A stretch of DNA of 64,000 nucleotides from Psychrobacter sp. GP33 (GTDB taxonomy: Bacteria; Pseudomonadota; Gammaproteobacteria; Pseudomonadales; Moraxellaceae): positions 372,001-436,000 of the forward strand of contig NZ_JACGYX010000002.1 in the NCBI RefSeq assembly GCF_014119005.1, given 5' to 3'. Positions 18,571-28,749 of the stretch are shown piece by piece. The notes beneath the pieces are model-generated. The model did no database searches. It was given only the letters and a program-made list of their open reading frames with translations, and was not told the origin of the DNA. Positions within the stretch are counted from its first letter, which is position 1, and each line of letters opens with the position of its first letter. The translations under genes and the position numbers were made by a program.

Positions 18571-18894
18571 TTACTTCTCTAAATACTGCAATTTATCTTC
18601 AACACCATCCCACTTTTCAGCGTCTGGCAAACTGTCTTTCATCTCAGTGATGTTTGGCCATTTTTGTGCCAGCTCTTCATTGAGTCCAATATAGATTTCT
18701 TGACCTTTTGGCACTTCATCTTCAGAGAAGATAGCATTTGCTGGGCATTCTGGCTCGCATAGCGCACAGTCGATGCACTCATCAGGGTCGATGACGAGGA
18801 AGTTGGGTCCTTCATAAAAACAGTCCACAGGGCAGACTTCCACACAGTCGGTGTGTTTGCAAAGGATGCAGTTATCTGTAACGACAAAGGTCAT
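18571..18894 (-). CDS. fdxA: Seven-iron ferredoxin FdxA
   Basis: The real start is the ATG at 18894; the frame open to 19002 adds an unrelated 36-residue N-terminus. The 107-residue protein starts [20 protein letters not shown] and carries the Azotobacter FdI-type cysteines: C9, C17 and C21 plus extra C12 and C25 in the first half, and [12 protein letters not shown] in the second. Such proteins bind one [3Fe-4S] and one [4Fe-4S] cluster and move electrons in the cytoplasm. The neighbour mutS, in the same direction upstream, is the conserved partner in Pseudomonas too. The start is 143 bases after the mutS stop. Confidence 0.93.
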   Translation of the reverse strand: MTFVVTDNCILCKHTDCVEVCPVDCFYEGPNFLVIDPDECIDCALCEPECPANAIFSEDEVPKGQEIYIGLNEELAQKWPNITEMKDSLPDAEKWDGVEDKLQYLEK

Positions 18895-19037
18895 GGCGGC
18901 GGCTACCTGTGGTTGATGCGCCGACTCATCAAGACGACGGCTAAAAAAGGGTGAGATAAATAAACGCGAGTCGATAAACGCGTTTAAATAAAAATAAGGC
19001 ATATTTTAGCGCCTTTATGTCGATTAAACAAACCCCT

Positions 19038-22000
19038 TTAGCGATTAATGAGTTGTTTTAGACTATAGAGCATATCTAATGCTTGTTTGGGGGTTAAGCT
19101 GTCAGGGTCGATAGTATTAAGCTTATCATACAAGCTAAGCAGTTGTTTTTGTTGTTGATTATCTTCGGTAGTGTCACTGCCTTGCTTAACGACAGTAGAT
19201 TGGTTAGTCCTATTATCCCAATCAATAGGCAGTTGTTTATCATTTTTCGACTTAGCTAAGTCATTTTTGTCATCAATAGTAGACGCTGCTTTGCCGTCAT
19301 TATTACCTTGTAGCATTTGATTTAGGTAATTTTGCGCGTCTTGTAGCACGTTCGCGGGGATACCTGCCATTTTGGCGACATGGAGTCCAAAGCTGGAGCT
19401 TGCTGCGCCATCACGAATTTGATGCAGTAGTAATAATTGCCCGTCAATATCGGTTGCTGCAACATGAACGTTACGGATGCCGTTATTATCGACGTTACAG
19501 GTACTCTTATGGCTAGCCGATGATTTTGCGAGCTGGGTTAATTCAAAATAATGGGTGGCAAATAAGGTCAAGCAGCCGATTTCTAACAGTCGATTGACAC
19601 AGGCATGGGCAATCGCGAGTCCGTCGGTGGTTGCCGTACCGCGTCCGACTTCATCCATGAGTACTAAGGATTTATCGGTCGCTTGGTTTAAGATATTGGC
19701 GGTTTCTATCATTTCTACCATAAAGGTGGATTTGCCACCAGCAAGGTCGTCCGCTGAGCCAATGCGGGTAAAAATACGGTCGATATCACCGATAATGGCG
19801 CGCGTGGCGGGCACGTAGCTGCCAACATGGGCGAGCAAGACGATGAGCGCAGTTTGGCGCATATAGGTAGATTTGCCGCCCATATTGGGACCAGTAATTA
19901 TCATTAACCGTTCAGAGTGCCCTTTACCATTAACACCATTAGCATTACTACCTAATTGACAATCATTGGCGACAAAAGCGCTCGGATGTTCAGCGTGAGA
20001 GTGATTTTTGGAATTGAGTGCCGCTTCAACAACGACATGGCGACCAGCTTTGATATCGATGCTGGCATTAGCATTAATATTAGTGCTGGTATTGGTTTTT
20101 GAATTAGCAGCACTATTATGATTTGTGCTGCTATCATAGCGCATTACTGGACGCTGCCATTGATATGTACGGGCAAGTTGCGCCCAATTGCTCAGCACAT
20201 CTATTTGCGCGATTGCCGCGCTGAGCTGTTGCAGCTCGCTTAAATGACTGCTTAACGTGGTTAATATCTGTTGATACAGCTGTTTTTCTCGGGCAAGAGC
20301 TAAGGTTTGCGCGCTCAGGTATTCTGTCTCCAGCGTTTTTAGCTCATCGGTGATAAAGCGCTCACAATTTTTGAGCGTTTGCCGGCGGATGAAATGCTCG
20401 GGCGCGTTGTGAGCTTGCATTTTTGGCAGCTCAAAATAAAAGCCACTGACTTTATTAAAGCCGACTTTGAGACTGGGTAAATGGTGCTCTTGGCGGGTTC
20501 GGGCTGCCATCTCGTCAAGGGTGGCTTGAATATTGTCATGTAAATGTGTCAAGCGATCCAAATCCGCATCAAAACCGCTGGCAATCATACCGCCATCACG
20601 AATATGTGCCGGAGGCTCAGGAATAATGGCGCGTTCAATCAGCTCAGCAACGCTTTGTATGGCTGGCAGCTCATTAGGCAGTTGCTGCATGAGCATGGGC
20701 AATAAGCCGCTATGCTCGGGCAAAATGTCAGACTCGGTGAATAGAATGGTCAATTGATTGCTGCTCGTAATACCGTCGGCAAGTTTACGCAAGTCGCGCG
20801 GACGGGCGCTCATCAGTCCAATACGGCTACTGATACGCTCGATATCACCAATGGTATTTAAAGTATTGCGTAGATTATTTACCAGTTCAAGATTGGTATC
20901 TAGCAGGCGCATTATGGCATCCAAGCGTTGATTGATGCGGCTATGTTCGCGTAGTGGACGTTTCATCTGCTGAATCAGTAGGCGCTTGCCCATGGGTGTG
21001 TTGCAGTGATTGACTACCGATATTAATGCGGTGCCATTGCTACTTACCGGCGTAAATAGCTCAAGATTTTGCTGGCTATTGGCATCAATGATGAGATAGT
21101 CATCATGCTGTTCAACGATGAGCTGATTGACCTGCGGTACATGGCGCTGTTGGGTTTGGCGCGCATAATGAATCAGGGCAGCGCAGCTGGTTTGGCTTAA
21201 CTTGGCATCGGCAATGCCCAGTCCATCCAAGCGCTGAACCCCAAACTGCTCACAAATAGTCGCGCTGGCATGGTTACGGTGAAAGTCCGTTGCTGCCACT
21301 TCGATAATGGGGCAATCAAGATGACTGCGTAGCCACAACAGCCATTTTTCACCAATACTTTCACCAAGGCTGTCACTCATTGCCTCGCTGATGATACATT
21401 CACTAGGCGCAAAGCGTGCCAATACTGTGAGCAGTTGCGCTTGTAGTTGTTCAGTCTGATTAATGCTATCAGAATCGTCTTTATTTTCCACGCTTAGCAT
21501 TTGCGTGGTCAACGTTCCTGCTGCCAAGTCCAATTGGCTAACCGCAGCTTGTAACGGTTGATGACTATTACCTTTAGGCAACGCTATATCAATAGCTACC
21601 ACCGTAGGCGTATGATTGGGCGCAATTAAGGCATCATCAGTAATCGTGCCTGCGGTGAGGGTTTTGACCACTTCACGGCGCATAATAGTAGGCGGTTTGG
21701 CTTTACCTTTTTTACTTTTATCGCCAATGGCGGGCAGACTATTAGGTATTGCTTCGTCGATTTGTTCACAGACCACCACCGTTTGCCCAGCCGCAATTAA
21801 CCGCGCCATATAACTGTCCGCAGCATGAAACGGTACGCCTGCCATGGCAATCGTGTTGCCTGCTTTATCCGTACCACGGCGTGTTAAGGTAATATCTAAC
21901 AGCTGCGCGGCACGTTTGGCATCCTCAAAAAACAGCTCATAAAAATCGCCCATTCGGTACAGCAATAACGCATTGGGATAGTTGGCTTTCATCGTTAGAT

Positions 22001-22154
22001 ATTGCACCATCATTGGCGTATGGTCGGCTAAATCATAGGTTTCTGTACCGATGATAAGCGTGTCCGCGCTCTCTGTTTTGGGGTGATGAATATTATTTAA
22101 ATAGTTATGTTGATGGCGATTGTTGCGTGGCAATTTGGCGTCTGTTTCGGTCAT
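19038..22154 (-). CDS. mutS: DNA mismatch repair ATPase MutS
   Basis: MutS recognises mispairs and recruits MutL. The mismatch-reading motif is present as F71-Y72-E73 (MGDFYELF). The C-terminal ATPase has the Walker [16 protein letters not shown] (about residue 750), Walker [12 protein letters not shown], and the signature STFMVEM. It has 1038 residues against about 850-880 in most species. The extra length is an N-terminal extension of about 45 residues, an Asn/Ser/Thr-rich insertion before the ATPase (about 670-740), and a polar segment near residue 950. A QLLSLY sequence near the end looks like a beta-clamp binding motif. No catalytic element is missing. Confidence 0.97.
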   Translation of the reverse strand: MTETDAKLPRNNRHQHNYLNNIHHPKTESADTLIIGTETYDLADHTPMMVQYLTMKANYPNALLLYRMGDFYELFFEDAKRAAQLLDITLTRRGTDKAGNTIAMAGVPFHAADSYMARLIAAGQTVVVCEQIDEAIPNSLPAIGDKSKKGKAKPPTIMRREVVKTLTAGTITDDALIAPNHTPTVVAIDIALPKGNSHQPLQAAVSQLDLAAGTLTTQMLSVENKDDSDSINQTEQLQAQLLTVLARFAPSECIISEAMSDSLGESIGEKWLLWLRSHLDCPIIEVAATDFHRNHASATICEQFGVQRLDGLGIADAKLSQTSCAALIHYARQTQQRHVPQVNQLIVEQHDDYLIIDANSQQNLELFTPVSSNGTALISVVNHCNTPMGKRLLIQQMKRPLREHSRINQRLDAIMRLLDTNLELVNNLRNTLNTIGDIERISSRIGLMSARPRDLRKLADGITSSNQLTILFTESDILPEHSGLLPMLMQQLPNELPAIQSVAELIERAIIPEPPAHIRDGGMIASGFDADLDRLTHLHDNIQATLDEMAARTRQEHHLPSLKVGFNKVSGFYFELPKMQAHNAPEHFIRRQTLKNCERFITDELKTLETEYLSAQTLALAREKQLYQQILTTLSSHLSELQQLSAAIAQIDVLSNWAQLARTYQWQRPVMRYDSSTNHNSAANSKTNTSTNINANASIDIKAGRHVVVEAALNSKNHSHAEHPSAFVANDCQLGSNANGVNGKGHSERLMIITGPNMGGKSTYMRQTALIVLLAHVGSYVPATRAIIGDIDRIFTRIGSADDLAGGKSTFMVEMIETANILNQATDKSLVLMDEVGRGTATTDGLAIAHACVNRLLEIGCLTLFATHYFELTQLAKSSASHKSTCNVDNNGIRNVHVAATDIDGQLLLLHQIRDGAASSSFGLHVAKMAGIPANVLQDAQNYLNQMLQGNNDGKAASTIDDKNDLAKSKNDKQLPIDWDNRTNQSTVVKQGSDTTEDNQQQKQLLSLYDKLNTIDPDSLTPKQALDMLYSLKQLINR

Positions 22155-22273
22155 GCACAGTCTCTTTTATGGCTTATGTTTCGCTTGGATTTAATCTGTT
22201 TTAAACGAATATTTAGCGCTATTTTACCATGACTGACGGCTTAAAGGCCCCTGCAAATAACTGCCCATTGCCC

Positions 22274-22303
22274 TTGTATCCATTAGCGCCATAACCATAT
22301 ATA
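22274..22303 (+). promoter_or_regulatory. Candidate sigma-70 promoter for secA
   Basis: TTGTAT (22274-22279), an 18-base spacer and TATATA (22298-22303) lie about 140 bases before the secA start in the divergent mutS-secA gap. It is a consensus-based guess only. Confidence 0.3.
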
Positions 22304-22443
22304 ATATCGACACACTTAATTGGGCGATACTTGATTAGGTAGTACTGAGTCGAATGATAAAAGGGCGACAGGCTCGCACGTTCTGTCGCAACTTTGCTAA
22401 AGTGACTTTGTTGATTATCTAATATTCCATAGGTTAAAAAATT

Positions 22444-25233
22444 ATGTTATCAAAGATTGTAGGCAGTGTGGTTGGCACCAAAAATGAGCGCGAACTAAAA
22501 CGCATGCGTAAAGTCGTTGCCAAAATTAATGCGCAAGAGGCAGCAGTACAAGCCTTATCTGATGCGCAGCTGCAACAAAAAACCCAAGAACTTAAAGACC
22601 GTTATCAAAACGGCGAAAGCTTGGATGCGTTATTACCAGAAGCATTTGCCATTTGTCGCGAAGCATCGTTACGCGTCAACGGCATGCGTCACTACGATGT
22701 GCAGCTGATTGGTGGTATTACTTTGCACGAAGGTAAAATCGCAGAGATGAAAACTGGCGAGGGTAAAACCTTGATGGCGACATTGGCGATGTATCTTAAT
22801 GCCATTAGTGGTAAAGGCGTGCATTTGGTCACGGTCAACGACTATTTGGCAGCGCGTGATGCCGAGTTAAACCGTCCTTTATTTGCCTTTTTAGGCTTAA
22901 CCGTTGGCGTGATTTACTCGCAGCAACCAGCGCAAGAAAAGGTTGATGCCTATCAAGCGGACATCACTTACGGTACTAATAACGAATACGGCTTTGATTA
23001 TCTGCGCGATAATATGGTCTTTAGCTTGGGCGAGAAAAAACAGCGTCCACTAAACTTCTGTATTATTGATGAAATTGACTCTATCTTAATTGATGAAGCG
23101 CGCACGCCGCTCATTATCTCGGGTCAAGCCGAAGATTCATCGCGGATGTATGCGCTGATTAATACCATTATTCCAGTGCTTATTCGTTCAAAAGATGAAG
23201 AAGCCAATAAGAATAATGAAGAAGAAGACTTTTGGATTGACGAAAAAAATCGTCAAATCGAAATCAGCGAAAAAGGTTATGAGAAAATTGAGCGCTTCTT
23301 AATCGAAGTGGGTGAACTTGGCGAAAATGAAAGTCTTTATAGCCCAAGCCGTTTGCCATTGCTCGCGCACGTGCAAGCGGCTATTCGCGCCCATCATGTC
23401 TTTGTCAAAAACGTCCATTACATTGTTGATGATGGCGAAGTGGTCATCGTTGATGAAAACACCGGTCGTACCATGCCTGGTCGCCGCTGGTCAGAAGGTC
23501 TGCATCAAGCGGTAGAAGCCAAAGAAGGCGTTGAGATTCAAGCGGAAAACCAAACCCTTGCAACCACCACGTTCCAGAACTTTTTCCGTCTATATGACAA
23601 GTTATCCGGTATGACCGGTACAGCGGATACCGAAGCCGCCGAATTTAAATCGACCTATGATTTGGATGTCATCGTGATTCCAACCCATGAGCCGATTGCT
23701 CGGGTGGATTTAGAAGATCAGATTTTCTTAACCAAATTGGGTAAATATCAAGGCATCATCCGCGAGATTAAAGAGATTCAGGCAAAAGGTGCGCCAGTGC
23801 TGGTTGGTACGGCAACGATTGAAGCCAGTGAAGAGTTGTCTTATCTTCTCGATCAAGAAGGCGTGAAGCACAACGTCTTGAACGCCAAACAGCATGAGCG
23901 TGAAGCCGAAATCATCGCGCAGGCGGGTAGCCCAAAAGCCGTGACCATCGCCACCAATATGGCAGGTCGTGGTACGGATATTATCTTGGGTGGTAACTGG
24001 CAGTCATTTATTGAAAATATTGAGTCGGTCAGCCCTGAAGAAATGGCGCGTCTAAGAGCCGAGTGGCAAATCAAGCATGACCAAGTGGTTGCGGCAGGCG
24101 GCTTACATATCGTTGGTTCCGAGCGTCACGAGTCACGCCGTATTGATAATCAGCTGCGTGGTCGTGCTGGTCGTCAAGGTGATCCTGGCATGTCGCGCTT
24201 CTTTTTATCGCTAGAAGATGACTTGATGCGTATCTTTGCCGGTGACCGCGTCGTCAATATGATGCGCGCCATGGGTCTCAAAGAAGACGAAGCTATTGAA
24301 CATAAAATGGTTTCAAAATCCATTGAAAATGCCCAAGGCAAAGTTGAAAACCGCGACTTTGATGCTCGTAAAAACTTGCTAAAATATGATGATGTGGCGA
24401 ACGATCAGCGTAAAGTTATCTACGGTCAGCGCGATGATTTACTCGCAGATATGGATTTGTTACAAGCCATCGAAGCCATGCATTATGATGTTTATAATGC
24501 CATGATTAGCCAGTTTATTCCGCCCGGCTCTGTAGATGATCAATGGAATGTCGATGGGTTAGAGGATGAGCTTGAGAACGAATTTAAGCTCTATATGCCC
24601 ATTAATGATTGGCTCGATGCCGACCGCCGTTTGGATGAAGAAGGGCTGCGTACCAAGATTATTGACACTGCACTTGAGCATTATCGTGGTCGCCGTGAGC
24701 AAATGGGCGTTCAAAGTGCGGCTCAGTTAGAGCGTCATTTCATGCTCCAAAGTCTTGATAAGCACTGGAAAGATCACTTAACGCAAATGGATCAGCTGCG
24801 TAAAGGCATTCACTTGCGTGGTTATGCGCAAAAGAATCCTGAGCAAGAGTATAAACGTGAGTCGTTTGAGCTGTTCCAAATGATGCTGGGCGCGATTAAA
24901 TCTGAAACCGTACAAGATTTATCACGGGTTCATATTCCAACCCAAGAAGAGCTAGAGGCGCTAGAGGTGCAGCAACGTGCAGAAGCTGCACAAATGCAGA
25001 TGCATTTTGAGCACGATGAGGTGGCGAATTTAGCAGGCGAGTCACAACCAGAGTCAGATGCACGTGCGAATGGTCAGATGCGCGTCAATCTTGGTGGTGC
25101 TACTGCCGCTGCCGCTATAATGGACGGTGGGAATGCTGAACCGAATCCTTATGCGGGGATGAATGTCAGCCGTAATGCCCCATGTCCATGCGGTTCGGCA
25201 CTTAAATACAAACAATGTCATGGCAAAATATAA
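22444..25233 (+). CDS. secA: Preprotein translocase ATPase SecA
   Basis: SecA drives unfolded proteins through SecYEG. The 929-residue length is standard. Walker A MKTGEGKT is at about residue 102, followed by the DEAD-like [21 protein letters not shown]; motif [14 protein letters not shown] and the helical scaffold segment [15 protein letters not shown] are present. The C-terminal zinc-binding tail [15 protein letters not shown], which binds SecB, is intact and is joined by an Ala/Gln-rich linker. It is monocistronic: divergent from mutS, with a terminator after it. Ribosome site AGGTTAAAA before the ATG. Confidence 0.98.
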   Translation: MLSKIVGSVVGTKNERELKRMRKVVAKINAQEAAVQALSDAQLQQKTQELKDRYQNGESLDALLPEAFAICREASLRVNGMRHYDVQLIGGITLHEGKIAEMKTGEGKTLMATLAMYLNAISGKGVHLVTVNDYLAARDAELNRPLFAFLGLTVGVIYSQQPAQEKVDAYQADITYGTNNEYGFDYLRDNMVFSLGEKKQRPLNFCIIDEIDSILIDEARTPLIISGQAEDSSRMYALINTIIPVLIRSKDEEANKNNEEEDFWIDEKNRQIEISEKGYEKIERFLIEVGELGENESLYSPSRLPLLAHVQAAIRAHHVFVKNVHYIVDDGEVVIVDENTGRTMPGRRWSEGLHQAVEAKEGVEIQAENQTLATTTFQNFFRLYDKLSGMTGTADTEAAEFKSTYDLDVIVIPTHEPIARVDLEDQIFLTKLGKYQGIIREIKEIQAKGAPVLVGTATIEASEELSYLLDQEGVKHNVLNAKQHEREAEIIAQAGSPKAVTIATNMAGRGTDIILGGNWQSFIENIESVSPEEMARLRAEWQIKHDQVVAAGGLHIVGSERHESRRIDNQLRGRAGRQGDPGMSRFFLSLEDDLMRIFAGDRVVNMMRAMGLKEDEAIEHKMVSKSIENAQGKVENRDFDARKNLLKYDDVANDQRKVIYGQRDDLLADMDLLQAIEAMHYDVYNAMISQFIPPGSVDDQWNVDGLEDELENEFKLYMPINDWLDADRRLDEEGLRTKIIDTALEHYRGRREQMGVQSAAQLERHFMLQSLDKHWKDHLTQMDQLRKGIHLRGYAQKNPEQEYKRESFELFQMMLGAIKSETVQDLSRVHIPTQEELEALEVQQRAEAAQMQMHFEHDEVANLAGESQPESDARANGQMRVNLGGATAAAAIMDGGNAEPNPYAGMNVSRNAPCPCGSALKYKQCHGKI

Positions 25234-25320
25234 TGGTTTAAGATATTAATTAATATCGTCACTTAATACGATTATTTATCTTATCTATTTTGGAATAATC
25301 AGTTTTTATAATTGCTAATA

Positions 25321-25354
25321 AAAGCCCAGTGCAGGTTATGTGCTGGGCTTTTTT
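25321..25354 (+). terminator. Terminator after secA
   Basis: AAAGCCCAG (25321-25329) pairs with CTGGGCTTT (25343-25351) and continues into T residues, about 90 bases after secA. The rest of the gap 25234-25535 shows only an AGGAG ribosome site (25526-25530) for the next gene. Confidence 0.65.
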
Positions 25355-25535
25355 AAGTTTTGCCCTGACCTTAAAATTTTGGAATACAAGCCTTTAACAA
25401 TAGAGTAGCGTTTAGGATGTAATACCAACGCCAACAGATTAAAATGACATCTGCTAAGATGTGCTTACAAATTCGATATAGGCGTGCATCAGTAGACAGG
25501 CTATAGTGTTTACCATATTAAATTAGGAGAGTGTT

Positions 25536-26066
25536 ATGAGTTTAGGGCATGTACGACCTTCTGTCCTCATCATGAGTGTGCTTGCTGGTGCGCTTAGTCT
25601 CAGTGCCTGTCAGCAAAAACCAGATCCTGACGCAAATCTAGACGACGGCATTAATGCCGAAGAAACAGTTCCAATGTCAGCTGAACCAGCCGACCCTAAT
25701 ATCACCGTTTTAGCAACCGAAGACGCTGCATTGAACGAAGCTGCATTGGAAGAAGCTGCCGATGACATGGGTGCGAATGCTGGCTCAGTTTTTACAGAAA
25801 TGACTTATTTATGCTCACCTGAGTTAAAAGTCGATGCGACTTATGAAGGTAACGAAGTAGTGATCGGAACGGATCAAGGAACGTTAACCTTAACCAAGAC
25901 CAACGAAGGTACTAACCCTGAAGTCTACGAGGTGGCAACTGCGATTGATGGCAGTGAAGGCTTTATGCAATGGCGTGTAGCCAATAAAGATCGAGCAACG
26001 GCTGTGTTGCGCATGGCGGGTGCGGATGCTAGTAAAGTCAGCACCTATGATTGTAAGAAAACATAA
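25536..26066 (+). CDS. Small lipoprotein, possibly with a lysozyme-inhibitor (MliC)-like domain
   Basis: The N-terminus (to LSLSAC, Cys25) is a lipoprotein signal. An acidic Asp/Glu/Ala-rich spacer to about residue 85 follows. The last 90 residues run TYLCSPELKVDATYEG to STYDCKK. A YxC near the start of the domain and a Cys near its end, around short beta strands, recall the MliC/PliC family of periplasmic C-type lysozyme inhibitors. The family's SGSGARY-type central motif is not visible, so the assignment is tentative. The ATG at 25536 has the ribosome site AGGAG. It is a single gene ending in a shared terminator with the convergent DUF2382 gene. Confidence 0.55.
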   Translation: MSLGHVRPSVLIMSVLAGALSLSACQQKPDPDANLDDGINAEETVPMSAEPADPNITVLATEDAALNEAALEEAADDMGANAGSVFTEMTYLCSPELKVDATYEGNEVVIGTDQGTLTLTKTNEGTNPEVYEVATAIDGSEGFMQWRVANKDRATAVLRMAGADASKVSTYDCKKT

Positions 26067-26117
26067 TAAATATTACTATCAAGCCATAATATAAAGTCAG
26101 CATTCCACAAGCCAAAT

Positions 26118-26147
26118 AAAAAAAGCAACGCTTAGGTTGCTTTTTTT
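26118..26147. terminator. Bidirectional terminator between convergent genes
   Basis: GCAAC (26125-26129) pairs with GTTGC (26136-26140) around a 6-nt loop, flanked by A and T runs on the two sides, so it can serve both the lipoprotein gene (+) and the DUF2382 gene (-). Confidence 0.7.
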
Positions 26148-26203
26148 GTGCATGTTATTTTATATATTAAAGCCAATCATGGCTGAATAAGGAATAATAC
26201 AAT

Positions 26204-26893
26204 TTATTTCTTTAATCCATTTCCACCTTTATGATCTAAAAACCCTTCTTCAAAAACCTCTAGCTCTTCATGTTGTAATAGCACTGGGATAGTATCGGTA
26301 TGGACATGGGTCGTTTTATTGATTTCAACTTCCTGAATCACATGAGTATCTTTAGTAATTACGGCAACTTGGCGTGAGATAACAATCTCAAGTGGCGCAT
26401 CGCCAATCTCAACCTGCTTACCGTTGATTGTTACCACTGCATGTGTATCTAGGGTAGGGTCGACATGTTGCACTATATCTTCATCGTTGTAGTCGCCTAT
26501 CAGTAATGCTTTGCTATCTTCATCAGAATATTGTGTTTCTACCGTGATGTATTCTTCAATCAGCTCAATAGGTACAGTGATGGTTTTAGTACGAGTATGC
26601 TTGGTAATGGTAACTTTACCGACGTCCAAGCGTTCTTTATTGACCACTGGTCGCTCTTCTAACAACTCTAAGCGTCCACCTTGACCAGAGTTATTCACTG
26701 CGGTCGTAGCGCTCACATATTGGGACACTTTATCGGGGGCGGGTAATTTATTCTCAGCACTGTGATCAGCAAGTCTAGCCGTCTTAACATTTATATCAGG
26801 CGACGATAAGTTGGTATTCATCACATCCTCATCATGAATATTGTGGTTATCATTATGTGTGCTTTGACCACTATTAGCATTATCATTATTCAT
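26204..26893 (-). CDS. DUF2382 (YsnF/AvaK-like) domain protein
   Basis: The 229-residue protein has a polar His/Asn/Asp-rich start, no signal peptide, and a DUF2382 core beginning LELLEERPVVNKERLDVGKV. The core repeats the family pattern of an acidic helix/strand followed by Lys-Glu-Thr segments (ISRQVAVITKDTHVIQEVEI). DUF2382 proteins are widespread stress-associated proteins without a known activity. The next gene downstream of its promoter side encodes a second DUF2382 protein fused to a PRC-barrel, and the two share the LELLEER-VNK-R segment, so they are probably paralogues. Start supported by AAAAAAGGA. Confidence 0.8.
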   Translation of the reverse strand: MNNDNANSGQSTHNDNHNIHDEDVMNTNLSSPDINVKTARLADHSAENKLPAPDKVSQYVSATTAVNNSGQGGRLELLEERPVVNKERLDVGKVTITKHTRTKTITVPIELIEEYITVETQYSDEDSKALLIGDYNDEDIVQHVDPTLDTHAVVTINGKQVEIGDAPLEIVISRQVAVITKDTHVIQEVEINKTTHVHTDTIPVLLQHEELEVFEEGFLDHKGGNGLKK

Positions 26894-27359
26894 GGTTTAA
26901 ATCCTTTTTTAACAAACGTCGTGGCTATTCTAATAGTCGATACAGCTATATTGTCATTATATTTTGATAATAAAGCTACGCTCGATTAGTAGGATTAATT
27001 ATTAGTATTATTAAGTACTATTTATATTGATTTAATAAATAATTACTAAGAAATATTTAAAAAATATTTTATTTAATATCGCTCATTTAAAGTCAGAATT
27101 TTCAAATATTAAATTTAAAGTAAGCTAAATAGATAATAGTATGGAAATTTAATAAAAATAAATAAATAAATGAAAGTAAATAAATAAATTTAAACTGAAG
27201 GCATTAAAAAAGACCAGAGATAGGCTCTGGTCTTTTTCATACTGAGTATTAAATCTCAGTTAGCATCCAGCGTTGCCGCCCTATTGGAATAATTTAGGTA
27301 TATAACTTGAAATTGTATTCATTCCATTAGCCTAATAAGCGGCGCGACTAGCAAATGTA
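26894..27359. other. AT-rich gap between the two DUF2382 genes
   Basis: This is the upstream region of the 26204-26893 gene, with very AT-rich sequence (27000-27200 contains several AAATAAATA-type runs) and one terminator, listed separately. I see no gene in it. Confidence 0.5.
27205..27237 (-). terminator. Terminator of the PRC-barrel/DUF2382 gene
   Basis: GACCAGAG (27212-27219) pairs with CTCTGGTC (27225-27232); A and T runs flank the stem. It lies about 120 bases past the end of the 27360-28208 gene. Confidence 0.65.
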
Positions 27360-28208
27360 TTACATGCCACGAGCGCGACGTACATCTTCAGCAGTGATAT
27401 TATCACGGTCGAACAAGTTACCTTCACGGTCAACCACATTACCATCACGGTCAATATCTAGCTCTTCGCGCTGAATAGTCTCAACGATGGTTTCAGTGCG
27501 GCTCTCAGTAGTTTTACCAACAGATACTTCTTCTGCAACATAGGTTTCTTTATTGACACGAGCACGTTCTGCTTCTAGCTCAACTTCGATGGTTTGATTG
27601 CCATCGACATCACCGATTCGGCGATCTGTTGGACGATCAACATTGGTACGTTCAATATGCGCATGCTCTTCTTCAAGATTAACGTCAATGTTGCGCTCTT
27701 CGGTTACTACATGCTTGCCTACTTTTACCAATCCGGCAACGATACGGTCTTTATTAACCGTCAGGCGCTCTTCTAATAGCTCAAGGGTATTTGGCGCGTT
27801 GTAAGCATGATCTTGAATTTCCATACGCTCCGCAACAGGAACGGTATCAGCAATAAAGGCTTTGCGGTCATTTTCATACTGCTCTTTATAGCTGTATTGA
27901 TAATCATGGTCGTACGCTTCCATGGCTTCAACTTGAGCTTTGGTTAAGCTGTCAAAGAATACGTCATCGCCAACGATACGAGCAAGACCTGCTGGTACCA
28001 ATACTTCTTTTGAGCTGAACCAGCCACCTGCATCAACGATTAAATAACGAATACGACCAGTAGTATCTTCTACTAATGCGCCTTCGATTTTGCCGATTTT
28101 GTCTTCATCGACGCCATAAGCAGTTTTACCTGTTGGGTCATAATAGTCATCACCGATAAGATCACGGTGAGTAGCTTGGATGTCTTGTAAACGGACTAAT
28201 TGGCTCAT
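27360..28208 (-). CDS. PRC-barrel plus DUF2382 stress protein
   Basis: Residues 1 to about 105 form a PRC-barrel-like domain (IGKIEGALVEDTTGRIRYLI, SSKEVLVPAGLARI). Residues 135-265 are a DUF2382 domain starting LELLEERLTVNKDRIVAGLV and continuing with alternating acidic and KETYVAEEVSVGKTTESR segments. The ending DRDGNVVDREGNLFDRDN is a short acidic repeat. The protein has no signal or membrane segment, so it is cytoplasmic. This architecture is common in desiccation- or oxidative-stress-induced genes of Deinococcus, cyanobacteria and Moraxellaceae, but the activity is unknown. AAAAAGGATATAACA precedes the ATG. Confidence 0.85.
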   Translation of the reverse strand: MSQLVRLQDIQATHRDLIGDDYYDPTGKTAYGVDEDKIGKIEGALVEDTTGRIRYLIVDAGGWFSSKEVLVPAGLARIVGDDVFFDSLTKAQVEAMEAYDHDYQYSYKEQYENDRKAFIADTVPVAERMEIQDHAYNAPNTLELLEERLTVNKDRIVAGLVKVGKHVVTEERNIDVNLEEEHAHIERTNVDRPTDRRIGDVDGNQTIEVELEAERARVNKETYVAEEVSVGKTTESRTETIVETIQREELDIDRDGNVVDREGNLFDRDNITAEDVRRARGM

Positions 28209-28749
28209 TGTTATATCCTTTTTATATGAATAAATAGTTATTCGATTAATTATTAATGGTTAAAAGTGAAACTCAAAATAATAGCGTTAAACATTAACGC
28301 CGATTATAAAAACTTGTAAATCCATCGTTGAATAATAAATGGTAGGTTGGTTCTTCTAATTTCTTTTGCTACCAAAAATGATTAATTGTATTTAAATAAT
28401 AAAGCTAATTAATCTCTGCTGCCTCAACTTGTCATTATCGTAACACTGAGATTTTCGTGGGGATATATGAGCAAGGTAGCAAAGTGTGCATCTGACGTAA
28501 TTACGTGTAATGGGCTGTAAACGCCATAACAACGCACGCGTATAAATTAACGCTTTTTTACAACACTCGACATTATTTACTGTACTGAATATCTTAATTA
28601 TAATTTTAACCATAAAAAAACCGCACTGAGCTTGTCAGTGCGGTAATTATTGAAAATTGATTATTAAACTTAAAAAATTTAATATTTATGGTTGGAAATC
28701 TAGCGCCTCATTCTGATTAAGCACTAGTTAAGTAGAGTAAAATGACTAT
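28209..28749. other. Intergenic region after the thiolase gene
   Basis: 541 bases hold the promoter side of the PRC-barrel gene and the thiolase terminator. An open frame at 28392-28613 (minus, 73 codons) has no ribosome site or family-like features, and I do not call it. Confidence 0.4.
28614..28643 (-). terminator. Terminator of the thiolase gene
   Basis: CCGCACTGA-GCTTG-TCAGTGCGG, 9-bp stem, 5-nt loop, with seven A on the plus strand giving a T tract on the minus strand. Confidence 0.75.

Noticed and set aside
18895-19002. N-terminal extension of FdxA
   Set aside because: The ferredoxin family starts MTFVVTDNC; the extra 36 residues are not conserved and there is no ribosome site for them.
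28392-28613. 73-codon minus-strand frame
   Set aside because: No ribosome site, no family features, and it runs right up to the thiolase terminator.
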